Source: Vanessa cardui (lineage: Eukaryota > Arthropoda > Insecta > Lepidoptera > Nymphalidae). Taken from it: 64,000 nucleotides of DNA. The translations under genes and the position numbers were made by a program. The stretch's first letter is position 1. Every line of letters begins with the position of its first letter. Below are positions 1 through 12,700 of the stretch, in pieces. Location of the stretch: assembly GCF_905220365.1 (NCBI RefSeq), contig NC_061134.1, positions 1,441,001-1,505,000 of the forward strand, written 5' to 3'. The notes below the pieces were generated by a model, which had not been told where the DNA came from, did not search any database, and saw only the letters and a list, made by a program, of their open reading frames with translations.

Positions 1-361
1 AGCCATTATTTCTCGTACAACGTAAAGGATAAAAAATGGTTATTGTGGGTTATTCCTAAGAGATAAACATATACCATCACGGACTTTTTGTAGACCTTTT
101 TAAGTTGTACAATACCGTAGTACATTGTTTTGATCTATCTTGTAGGATTCAGTCAGCGTTTGCAATGTAAGCGCAAAAAATGTGTTTTTTTACGACCTCA
201 CATTAGAAACCTCAAAAATTGTAGCCTATGTGTTATTCTGATGTATAAGCTATAGTGTGGTAAAGTTTCATTCAAATCTATTTAGTAGTTTTTACATGAA
301 AGAGTAACAAACATCCATACATCCATACATACAAACTTTCGCCTTTATAATAGTAGTAGGA
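1..361 (+). repeat. LINE 3'-end-like fragment
   Basis: AGCCATTATTTCTCGTA at the start recurs at 24.5 kb, and the end AACTTTCGCCTTTATAATAG preceded by CATCCATACATACAAAC is the usual 3' end of RTE-like LINE remnants in Lepidoptera, from memory. No reverse-transcriptase frame here; continues beyond the window edge. Confidence 0.5.
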
Positions 362-2441
362 TATACTTATGTATATAAAATTCCGTTTGCTATTTTGGTT
401 TTGATTATCATCAACGATTTATTCCTTGTATCACATTTTTCGGATTTTTTTTAAGGTTTTCGTTATTAGGCTTTACTCTTTTTTTAAGAATATGTATATA
501 CCATGTACTTATAGTAAGTAAATAAGTTAAAAAATAGCAAGTTGTTTATTTAAATTCACAAAATTTGACAAATACGAATGATAGAGTGTAATAAATAGCT
601 TCAGGAGATTTACAGAGATAGAGATATTTGTTATAAAACCTATACAAACTTTTTGTTAAAGAAAACAAATAATTAATGAACTGTGACGTAACAATCGTGC
701 CGGGTTAGACGCCGAGCGAGATGAGAGAAAGCCGTTTTCTCTCGGATGCTGCGCGAGAGTCGATCTTAGTTTTACCTCAATTGGTCGATGTTTATTCAAT
801 GAAAAAATAATTCCAAAGAGAAATGTTGATAAAATATTTTAAGCGTTAAAATAATTTATAAATTTAAAAATATTTTTAGCACAGTTTTTTTAAAATAATA
901 AACTTGTGCAAAGGTACAAATCTAGAAAGGATAAGAAAAATATAAAATGCGACATTAATATAATTCTAATAAATAATTTTTACTTGTCATTTACAATAAG
1001 ATAATTATTGGTAAATAATTATGGGAATAAAAAGGTTTAGTGTTAATTTGTATATTATATATCTAAAAACTATCGACAAATTTTTAATGTAAGATTTTCT
1101 TGTTACAGAACGCGGCAGTTCATCACTCGACGTGAAGATGTAAAGAAATTTACAAAACACTTTTTGGAATTGTAAAATAAAACAAGCATATTCTTGTGTT
1201 TTAATTCATCACCACTCCCTAGATAATACTATTTTATATAAATTTTAAACGCCTCTGTTAGATTCATTATAACGTGAAAAATTAAAATGTTTTCTTATTT
1301 CTGTTTCATTACATCACATTCGATTCTTAAAATAGAAACCATTCTTTTTTCAAATAATATATGAAATTCTCAAATACTACTAAAAAAAGTTATCAGGGAA
1401 TATTGAACAAATGAATGCTTAGAATGTATCCGATTAAATAAAATATGTTTTTTTATTTTTCTCCAGAATAAAAATGAGTTTTTGCAGTATAGGACTGGTA
1501 CATCGTAATAAAAAAAAATAAAAACAAAACTTTCAAGCATGGAAATTATACGAATTAGAATGCAAATATGAAATAAATTTAAATATTTAATTTATGTTTT
1601 AAAATTTGAATTTTTATCGTCAAATTCAGTGTATTTTTTTCCATTTACGATTTGGCTCATAAAACTTATTCGCTCGAATGTTTCCTATTAATTGTAAAAG
1701 AAATTTTAACGTCATCAGGGAAAAATAGAGATTAATAAGCAAGTGTAGCGGAGATCTACGAAAGAAAATCAAGTAAGAACTGTACACTCTGCGATATCAC
1801 TTGAATTTAAGTAAGTATTTAAAATCCACATTTAGTAATATATCTAGATATTTTCGGAGTGCTGTTGAAATATTTAACGATTCTATATATAACACGTTAA
1901 TCAATATTAAAAATTTTAATTAAAGAAATTGTGAGTGTGAACTACAGATGTAAAAATATAAGTTACTGTTTCCATATTTGAGATGTCACATATCCGATGG
2001 GAGGCATCCAAGATGACCCGAGGGGTATCAGACACAATACCGTGTTATAATAGTACCAATAGTTAACATGGCTTTAAGCTAAGGCTTTAAGTCTATAGCC
2101 TAAATCCGTGCTATTGGTGAGAATATTTAATTAGAAAATCCTAATAAATCCCTTCGACTCAACCCATGACTAGAACTCTCGACGCTAGGTTCTACAGCCT
2201 TCCAGACTATAGTCTGGAAGGAATTCCTCTTGGACTATAGTCCAAGAGGAATAATTTGCTATTAAGATATATAATATATAACAATTAGATATATAATATC
2301 TATCTATATATTATAATAATTAGTTAATCTTTAGATAATTCAGATAATAATCTGAATTATTTTTAAATCATAATTATCTCATTTTTGCAATTAAAATAAA
2401 ACAGTTTCATTATATTTCACAAGGAATGTTTAATAAAGTAG
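362..2441. other. Gene-poor flank
   Basis: AT-rich sequence without a convincing gene. It includes a GC-richer patch near 695-780 with a small GAGAGAAA/TTTCTCTC hairpin, a weak terminal-exon candidate near 1,110 and a palindrome cluster near 2,200, reported as findings. Confidence 0.6.
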
Positions 2442-2500
2442 TGTGACATCGAATAACAGATGAGTTCGATGACTTGATTTAAGTGTTTTGAATGAGAAGG

Positions 2501-2799
2501 AATCGAGATGGCCCAGTGGTTAGAACGCGTGCATTTTAACCGATGATTGCGGGTTCAAACCCAGACAAGCACCGCTGATTCATGTGCTTATTTTGACTTT
2601 ATAATTCATCTCGTGCTCAGCGGTGGAGGAAAACATCGTGTGGAAACCTGCATGTGACAAATTTCATAGAAATTCTGCCATATATGTATTCCACCAACCC
2701 GCATTGGAACAGCGTGGTGGAATATGTTCCAAACCTTCTCCTCAAAGGGAGAGGAGGCCTTTAGCCCAGTAGTGGGAATTTAAAGGCTGTTGTTGTTGT
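2501..2799 (+). repeat. tRNA-derived SINE, full length, with 59-bp target duplication
   Basis: Starts TCGAGATGGCCCAGTGG (box A-like), has box B GGGTTCAAACCC, a conserved body (AGCGTGGTGGAATATG, GGGAGAGGAGGCC) and ends in GGCTG plus a (TTG)n tail. It resembles the Metulj-type SINEs of nymphalid butterflies from memory. Direct repeats at 2,442-2,500 and 2,797-2,855 match at 57 of 59 positions. Confidence 0.9.
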
Positions 2800-3018
2800 G
2801 ACATCGAATTACAGATGAGTTCGATGACTTGATCTAAGTGTTTTGAATGAGAAGGCTATAGAATATCATGTTTAGTCATTTTTCTTTTCAAAAAGATAAC
2901 CACGAGCCACCGAGTTTGGAAGACTAAAGGTGGACTAAAGAGGTGTCAATGCCTTAATATATTTACAGACTTCACTCCAATTCCAAATTTAGATTACTAG
3001 CCAGAATAATAAACTGTA

Positions 3019-3214
3019 CAGTCGGGGTAAGAAAAGGTTCGTTACCTTAAGAGCTATTTTCGTGTGCTCAGTATGAGCGATAATCTGCCTTACCGATAGA
3101 AAATGACATATGGCGTCGCAATAATTTCATGTTTAGATTCAAAAGGTACTAAGAGTTTTAGACCTGATAAAGGAATGAATTTGAAAACTGACGAAGGTGT
3201 TTTAACTCTGACTG
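3019..3214. mobile_element. MITE with CAGTC terminal inverted repeats, copy 1
   Basis: Begins CAGTCGGGGTAAGAAAAGG and ends with the inverted counterpart ...TAACTCTGACTG, flanked by TA on both sides. About 196 bp and no coding capacity. The TA target and short TIRs point to Tc1/mariner-type mobilisation. Partner copy at 42.4 kb. Confidence 0.75.
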
Positions 3215-3218
3215 TACA

Positions 3219-6200
3219 TGAGGAGAAATCCGACCTTGCTAAGACACATTAATTAATTACATTCGTGTGTTTCAGATTAAGACATCTTAAATACACCTGT
3301 ATGTTTTAAAGATGTATTAACCTGTCCTAAATATTATAAATTATAATTTACTAGTACTTTATAGTAGTAAATTACATTAACAGGAGGAAAGAGCTAGGGC
3401 TTCTGTCTATGGTGACGTGAAAATATTTGAAAGCCTACGCAAACATTCATTGCGCGTGAGTCCTTATTCGAATTTCGATGTATTATCGTCGAGGTCACAT
3501 GTCTTTATTATTATGTAATTTTAAATAAGATAAATCATTGCATGATGCTTAAAATTAATGATCCCATCTTTTTTGTTTTTAAAATATTGATAATTGTGAT
3601 ATACGAACATGTTTGGACATGATTATTATTAATTAATACGCAAGTAGTACACTTCACAGATCTACATAGTATAGGAGAATAATGATAAGATTCGAATCTT
3701 ATTAATTTCCTAAAAAAACTACATGAAAAACACAAAAGATTTATTATTATGTACTACGTTCTCTGTTTATTTTGAAATAGTATTAATAATAGGTATTTGT
3801 TATGGTCATGTGTACAATGTATCTATTATTTGTCATTTGTTTCTATACAATTTAAAATATCATTATATATTATTATTTACATTCCATTTTCGAATTACCT
3901 CTTGTTTTCGAATAAACATTACATTCAGATTAGAAACTTTATAGCACGAAGGCTAATTTGAAAACTGGCGTTGTGGTCAATTGCAGTCATCTTCGCGGAA
4001 TTATAACCTCAAAAGACTAATAGAAAAGCAAGTCGTACCTAACTACAATTCCACTACTTGAGTTAATTTTATTTACTTTTAATTGCTGTCAAATTTATCA
4101 CACTTGGCTGCAGTCTCATATAATGGAGAATTTGATATAGAACCTCTTTCATCACAAATGTTTTTAAAATTTAATGTTTTTTAAAAAGTTTTTTTTATCA
4201 TCAATTCAAAAATAATTAACAAACAATGTTATACATAATAATGCCGCATAGAAACAGTAATTAATGATAAAATCGTCTTATAAGATAACCTGGACAGGTA
4301 TTACACCACTATATTTTCACGGAACATAAAGTTGGAATGATCGCGGAAGATTTCCGCGAAGTAATTTGTACTCGTGTGTCATTAAAATACGGATATGGAG
4401 AGATGCTGAGTGCATGTAACATTTCGTTACATTTATACAAAATTTTACAGAGCCTAACGCACAAGCATTCTAAATTTAAAAATAACTTTGATCTTTTTTT
4501 AATATATTTGCTTTATAACTAAAATAGTCTAAGGTATTTTAGAGACGGCTTTTTGAATGACAAAATTGGTATAAAAAGTTATGAAATAATAGTAAAGGGG
4601 AATTGTGTCGTTTTATTTAATTTAAAATAAAAATATAGCCATCGACAATTAGTCATCTATTTTATATACTTAATTGTGTTTCAATTGCTAATCATTTGAA
4701 TACTACTGAAAGTCATTATGAGACTATGACCAATCGATTTGTCCACTTTATTTCAGATTTAATTAATTTCCAGTGATACCGACGCTAGAGACGTTGTATG
4801 AAATATTGAAATCTAAGGTTTGTTCATTTTTATTCCTCATTATTGTATACCTACAATAAACAAAACACCACGCCTATGAGTTATTGAAATAAGTGGGTAC
4901 ATAACATACTAAAATTACAAGTTTGAATACGATTAAGAACGCCACATTGTTGATGTGAAATATTTAATTGAATTTAAATCTGGTAACTGTTGATGTAAAT
5001 ATTTCTAAAACTTAATGGTTTCGACTTTCGTGCACTATGCCTTTTTGTTTCAGTAGCCCTTAAACCAAAGTATTAAGTCTAATACAACACAATATAAACA
5101 CACTATGTATTTCGATTCGAAAAAATGCGGATAGTTATTTAATCGTGAGGCGAGTTCATATATTTTTAAACTTTAAAAAATCCTATATCACACATACTCC
5201 TCTGGGAACTAATAACCAAAACCTTCAGCAAAAAAAATACAAAACATATCTTGTAGTACCATAAGTTCAAAATTATATTGTTATTAAGCTCACTATGCAA
5301 TATAATTCACTTGCTTAAAGACTAGTAAATTGCATATGAAATTGATGCAAATGATTAAAATATTATAAAATTATGATTATCTAATACATACAATTACATT
5401 ATATAACGACACGAAGCTCATGAACATGATACAACTACATTCATATTGTATTTTAACTAATAAGGAAAATTCTTTAAATAAAACAATACACATACAAAAA
5501 ACATTCAGAAAAGTAAATCAGGTGCACTCCTCAGAAGAAATGACCACATTTTACTTTCCCAAGTCCGAACTGCTTTTGGTATGATAAAATAAATTAAACG
5601 ATTGTTACGTACTGATTTTCCTTTTTTATTGACTTTTATTTTTGACAAAAAGCTACAGATTATTTCGTCAATGTCACGTGCGATGGAGAAGACATGATAG
5701 ACTGATTTTTCTACACTGTGGCAAAGAATATGCATTTCTTATTGATGCTCAATATTAACTGTCACTAACTCGAGGATAGATCTTTTATTATAAGAATACA
5801 TTTTCTCCTTCTATAAATAATGTAAGTAGTCGTAATAAATTAAATGTAAATTAATTGCGCATGTCGAAGTAATTAAGAAATGCTTAATTTATATTAGTTC
5901 TCAAGTAAGGGAAATGTAATTCGTTTTGAGTAATAAATATCTTTAACCATAAAGTATTTCTCAAAAGCGGTTGGGTATCGCGTCCATGGTTACCTTGCCC
6001 AATTCAACCCGAGAATCTGCTATGACGAAATATGTAAATAAACACAGATTTATTCGGTATGTCACCATGGGTTTTGGAATATTTAAATTTCTATTAATTA
6101 TTTAAAGATTTATTATTCAATCTACTACTATCTACCCGGTGTTTAAAATCTATCATCACGGTGTTTATTATCTATGTAAATTACTATTAAAATAGCTTAA

Positions 6201-9147
6201 TTGATATTTCAATTTAAGTTAATTAAAATCTACATTTTGTATACGCTACCAACTTCACTTAATAATAAATATAAACATTAATACCAATGTATTTATTATG
6301 TTTAATTTCTTGATACACAATTTTGGGTCGTCACAAGATTTTCCTTAATTTTTTTTTTTTTTTTCAAAATAGAATAGAGTATTTGTACTTTCAGCCTATA
6401 TCTTTTGCGGTCAATTCAGACGAAAAAAGATACTACATCCTTATAAATTAAAGACTTCTACCAATATTTTTACGTTACTCACTTTCTCACGAAATCAAAA
6501 GTATTATTTTCCTTATACACATCTCTGCTTGTATTTAAACTTATATTGCAACACACGGGATACGCAATCGCATCGAGCCAGTCACGATGTGTACATCTTC
6601 CATCTATTTTGCCTTATTTGAATGATTGATAAAAATATTCAAGCCAAATTAGTAGTCGATATATTTTGTAACATAGATCGTAAGTTATCAAATATAAAAA
6701 TTAAAACAGCTGTCATAATTAAAAGTATTTTGAAATGTGTTTTATTATGTAACTCTGTGTAAATACGCCAAAGAAATAATTTTCTTTTTAATAAAATCTG
6801 CCATGATTTAGCTTTTTAAAAGTTATACGTCATAATATTTGATTTAAGCCAAATTCGGGCCTATGATTTCAGATAATTGGGTCTAAAATTGTTAAATTTA
6901 TTTTTCAATTAAAAAAATCCATTATATGAATTTCAGACCGTAGAGATTTACATGTATTTAATCTTGAAAAGAAATATTTATTAATATTTATTATATTTAT
7001 GTACATTAAATAAAATGACTTTTATACGAAACGATAGTTTTTTTAAAGAAGTATACCTTATTTATATTTTAGTAATATATCTTCAACTAACGAAACCGTA
7101 TTAGCTAAGGTTGCAGTCTTAGCTAATACGGTTAACTAAATCTTTCTAATTAAAGCTATTATGGATAAATATCATTAAGAGCAACACGATTTTATATTAT
7201 AACATAAATTATGGGCTCTATGCCTGTAATTTATATTATAATTATTAGTATATTGTTATTGTTATAACTATGATTAAGTTACGTGCTGAACAAAAACACA
7301 GCTCATTATTTCTATAAAAAATGTATGACTATTCATATTCATATTCTTGATAATGCTTTGTTATATCGATATTCAAAATAATTGACATAACATAAATTGC
7401 AATCATTTGATTATTTCATAAGCAATGAATATGGCGTAATATATAAATTATGTTTTTTTTTTGTGTTGAATTCTCAACGGCATTCTTATATAAATAGGAA
7501 GTCAAAATTATTATTTTATAGTTTAATACGCAGTAAGGTCAATTTAGTTGTTTTTTAGTTAAATATAGTTAGTATGTATAGTGCGTCTTTGAATATTATA
7601 TATTTTTAGAAAAGTAACGGTCTCACTCACAAAGGTCGTTTAGCGGGTACAACAAATATTCTGAAGAACCTAAGATATTATTTCGACTCCGTATTCGAAG
7701 CCAAGAGAAGGGCAAATCTAAATGTAGGGCCATAGACAGGTACGACCATAAATGGTACGAAAATGTCGGTCATTGCTAGCCAAAACAAAATTATTATAAT
7801 TCGCAAAAATATGTCGTTTGCTATTTTAGAAACATTCTAGTAAATGTTATTACGCAAAAGTTTATCTAAAACCAATGATGTTCTAGTAAACATATATGTT
7901 ATTAACGCTCAAAAAGTTAAGACTAGAAAACGTCCTAATTGGGACGTTTGCCTTTAGTCGTTTTTATCATAATTATGCCAGTAATACGTTATAATACATC
8001 ATAATTATGTAGTAATACGTTTTGCGTAATTAAAACATCTAGTTATCCCTTTTTCTAATTGTTTTTATCAAGCTATCCTTTTTACTTGTAACGAAATGTA
8101 AAATAAACGGTCCCCGGCACGACACACTTTTTTCTGTTGTTTAGTATGGGTATAACATATCAGTTTATTAGAATATCATTGTCCAAAACTATTTGTTATT
8201 AAAATATCTTTTAATTATTATTAGAAGAATACTATCAAAAAAAATCTTGTATTCTGACCTTAGTAAAAATATAATCGACCATTTTTATTTTGATTGATAC
8301 TCAAATATTTTTGAGCGTATAATAAAGATTGTCCAATTAAAAAACTTTAATAGATAAAAAAAATCCCAATGTCATGATTGTTAAGGTCAATATAAACCAA
8401 AGAGAAAACGAAACAACAAAGCATCACAACACGTAAATAATGCAATATTGCTAACAAAAGCATTGTTTGAAGTCCACAAGAAACGTAACAATGCTATTCG
8501 ATAGGAAAGTGGCTAAAATTGAAAGATTACAAAGCGTGGGAAAGTATTTTGTGGCTTGCCATACGTGAATGTGTGTGTACTAACATTGGATAATTATATA
8601 ATTATACCGTAATTTTAAATATGATGAACATACCTAAATAAACGTTCTTTCAAGGACATTACTAAGGCTTTCAAGGAAATAATTAAGTATAAGTTATTTT
8701 AAATAAATTTCTAAATAAACTCATAAATTAAAATATTTAGTTCAATAAAACGGCATAGTATTTTAAGCCTTTATTTTATTAGAACTAAAAAATAAAAAAG
8801 GTGTATTACGAAAAAAAAAAATTTGTATCGTCCCTTGATATTTTCTTATAGTCTTCAATGCGTATATCTTTTCATGTTTTGCATATAACAAATATATATT
8901 AAATATTTTTGACGAAATACATGTTTGCTGAAGTACCTACCTATCGTATAGTAATGTATAGTTCTCGTAGTTTATTTTGTTTGGTACTTACCTTGCAGTA
9001 TTTTGGTGATTCCAACACGATGTTAATAAAAACAGTATAGTATATTTATACAATACAAAAAATATTCAGTCGACCTGTTAACGTTTGTTAGAAATATCTA
9101 CACTTCAATTGGTTATTATGAAATAATCGAATTGTGTTTACTAACAT
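3219..9147. other. Gene-poor region 3' of Cht6
   Basis: Nearly 6 kb of AT-rich DNA. Open frames are under 80 codons with no recognisable similarity. Small inverted repeats occur at 7,094-7,133 and around 7,927-7,950; no repeat family with a second copy in the window was recognised. Confidence 0.6.
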
Positions 9148-9166
9148 TTTATTACAAAGTTTTATT
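9148..9166 (-). terminator. Candidate poly(A) signals of Cht6
   Basis: Two AATAAA hexamers on the minus strand, at 9,166-9,161 and 9,153-9,148, lie about 560 nt downstream of the stop codon. They are the nearest canonical pair noticed, giving a 3' UTR of about 0.6 kb. In AT-rich DNA such hexamers occur by chance and further ones exist downstream. Confidence 0.45.
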
Positions 9167-9723
9167 TTTGCAAGTTACAATACATAATCATTACATTACG
9201 CCCGATAATTTATACATATGGTAACGTAAAATATTAGTTAATTATGAATCATTAAATAAGTTTAAACTAATCATAACCTATGACAATTTGTGCGCGAAAG
9301 CTTTTATACCAAAACGAACTAAGATTAAAATATACATTTTTGGTAAAAACTTTCATCTCTCATAAATATCTAAATTAAAGCTATGAATCTTTATAACATG
9401 ACTATACTGAAACTGATGATACATCTATATATACAAGCACACCCATTGCAAATGAAATGCGGTAAGAAAATAACGATTTCTTAGGATTTTTTACAGGGAA
9501 AACATCTAACACCACACAAAACTCCATTCAATTATTAGAAAAAAAAAAAAAATTAAAGACAAAATCTCTTTTAAGAAGTATTGGAAGGTTCTAAAAAATC
9601 GAAGTTTAAAGTAGCATTTCATTTCTTAACCAACTATACCAACCCAACTAAATATACAGATTTTAAACGTCAAAACTAATTAATATTTTGGCTTCTGCAA
9701 ATAATTCATATTACCGATAACTT

Positions 9724-12700
9724 TCAATCGTCACCAGCCAGAGTAGGTGGTGACGTCGTGAATCGTTTCGGCACGAATGAAGGCCGCAGCGGTCTTATGG
9801 GCTTTATATACAATTTTCTTTCAGTCGTTGATCGTGGTGACTCTGTAGTATAGGTTTTTGGTACTTTAGGCGTGGTAGACTTTTTTCTTATATCCACGGG
9901 TACGTTTTGTGCCCTGTTTCCTGAGAAACGTGATATACTTGGATTGAAACCAGAGGTTTTGTTATTTCTTTGAATTGTTCTTGGTGTTATATTAATTTTA
10001 GCCGTGGTACGTGTCACTGAATTCAATTTAGTGAGATTGGCAGGCTTTATAGGTCTCCTCGGAAGACCGTATTTCGCTCTTTTAGCATCTAATGGAGATA
10101 TCTTAAATGTGGTTGTCTCTTCTGGGATAGTTTCTGTATTTTCTGGTGTTTCAGTAGGAGTCGTTAATGTTGAAACAGGAATTTCTGTTATATTATCTAC
10201 CTTTATTTGTTCAGATATTGCTTCAGTTGTAGTCAATAGTTCTACAATTGGACTCGTCATGATATTTTCTGTGGAAACTATTGTTTTTGAAGTAGTCGTT
10301 GAGGCTGGGGGTGTTGTACTGACTATGGATGGTTTGTTTATTGCAGATAACATGGTATCGTTAAACTGTGTATTTTGGGGAGACTGTTTTAAAATAGATA
10401 TACTAATGGGATATTTAACTGTAGATTCTTCATTAGCAGTAGGTCCTTTTAATTCTTTACCTCTAGCAAAAGTTACTATATTTCGACTTGTTTGTGGTTT
10501 TATTATTTTTATTTTTAGAAGGTTAGCTTCTTCTTCTTGGGTTGGCACAGGTGCAGAATATACTACGAATGGCTGATTATCTTTATCATCAGTAACTTTT
10601 TTTGCCATTACTGGATTTTCCGTTTGAAATAAGGCTTCTAAAGGCAATGTTGATGGGTCTGTCAACATTAAACGTGGGGTTACTACGTCAAAACTTTTCG
10701 CAGACTTAATCAGTTTTATTTTTTCATTCTCATAAGCGGCAGGGACAAATTGCCAGTTTGAGTTGTATGGTGGATCATCTTCGTATTTTTCAACCTTTTT
10801 GTCATCATTTACGTAGGTTAAGAAATCATCATCTGGTATGTGTTCCACGTGGCCTTTTTCCAAATACTTTATTTGATCAGGTACTGTATTAATATGTCTG
10901 TAACCCTCATTCATACTCTCAGAAGCGATAAGGTTTTCTTTTGGAACATCTGAGTAGTCAACTAATGCTCTCGCGTTACGAGCTTCATCAATTCGAATAG
11001 GATTATCCGGAGGATTGTCTACTGGATAAACATGCCCGAGCTTCGTTAAGTAAATTGGAATTTCATCTTCCACTATTTTGATGAGACTGTATCTACTAAC
11101 TTCGCCAATTTTATCCACCGTAGGTTTTTTTTCTACCATTACTTTACCTTCTTCGATCAGAGTTGTTTGATTGTTTTTATTTAATCTGTGTTTATCAAGT
11201 TTCGAAGATACTTCAACGACTCGACTTATTGAGAATAATTTATTGAATTGAGTTTTTACTATAGGTGAGACTGGAGATACTTGACTTGTAATTTCAGGTT
11301 CGCTGGTTGTAGTCTCAAATACACTTTCAACCTTTCTTGTAGTTGGCGTATCAACTAAAGTTTCAGTCTCTGTTTGCTGTATTAATTCTGAATCTTGAGT
11401 ACTTGGGTAATTTGTAGTGAATTCCAAATAATCGTCAGTACTATTATCTATTTCCATTAAAGTAGTCACAGTTTCATTTTCGGTATCATTTGAGGATGAT
11501 GTCTCTAAAGGATTTGATGTACTTGATTCGGTCATATATAGATAATCATCGCTTTCAGTTGTTGTCTGTTCATTTTCCTTGATAATAGAAGCGATCGTCG
11601 TTTCTACTACTACCGCCTTTGTCGTCGGAGGAAGTTGTTTGGTTGTATTTTTCTTACTAACATTTTGGTTTGATTTCGGTACATTGTAACCAGGTGGTAC
11701 GTTTTGAACGCGTTTTTTAGTATCATTTACTGGTTTATTACTTCCAAATCTGTTATAAACAGTCGTTTTGTTTTGATTGTTTCCAATTAAACGTCGAGGT
11801 ATTTCTGTAGTAGACGTAGAGGTTCTAAAAGTATTTGAATTTACAATTTTAGGTTTAAATTGTGGTCTTTTCGACGAAGGTTTAAATGTTACTGGTGGTT
11901 CTTCATCTTCATAAATTTCTTCTTCTGGTGCGGCGTCTTTAACATCATCTTCTTCGTTATATGTTTCTTCTTCTTCGTCCAAATCATCGTCGTATTCTTC
12001 TGAATCGGGTTTTCTTGTGAAAAGTTGACTTGGAGGAACAAAAACAAAAGGATTTTCTGGTTCTTCTTCGAGGATTTCCTCGTCCGAATACTCTTCTTCA
12101 TCTTCTAATTGATATTTAGGTGTAGTTCTTGCCGTTGGAAAGGTTCTTCTGGTAAATGTCCTGGAAAACAAGGGCCGTTTGGTAGTTCCTCTACTAAAGA
12201 AACCTGGCCTTTCAACAGTTGAAGGACTGGTGTACGCTCCAGGGTTATATTTTCGGCTAAATGTTCTACTACTTGATGGCGTAGACTCTGTTGTAGACGT
12301 AAACAATCTTTTAGGTGGTCTGTATGGCAATCTTGATCTTGGGGAGGGAGATGTTAACTGTGTTGTGCTCGTTGTTGTTGTTTCAATTGGCGTTTCAGTT
12401 TCAGTGACTGATAATTCAGTAGTAGATGTTTCTTCGTCAACAATTTTACGTGCGTTATATTCCGTTGTTGTAACACTTTCTAAGTTAGATTCATTTCTTT
12501 GTGCTATTTGGCTACTACTGTCCACAGATGTAGAAGCACTTTCGGTCTTTGTTTCCATATTTTCGTTTTCCTCTTTTACTAAAGTTGTTTCCTTATTATC
12601 TGATAGACTTAATTTCATTTCATCAGTAGTGAGAACGATTTCTGGTTTGTCTTCTTGTTCCGAAGTAACACTTGTTTCTTCAACTTCTTTATTTTCATCC

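Noticed and set aside
2505..2575. Functional tRNA gene (box A and box B present)
   Set aside because: The boxes belong to a repeated SINE with a conserved 3' body; no complete cloverleaf or anticodon arm is evident.
11889..12101. A 70-codon minus-strand Lys-rich frame
   Set aside because: It is an out-of-frame reading of the acidic part of the Cht6 tail.
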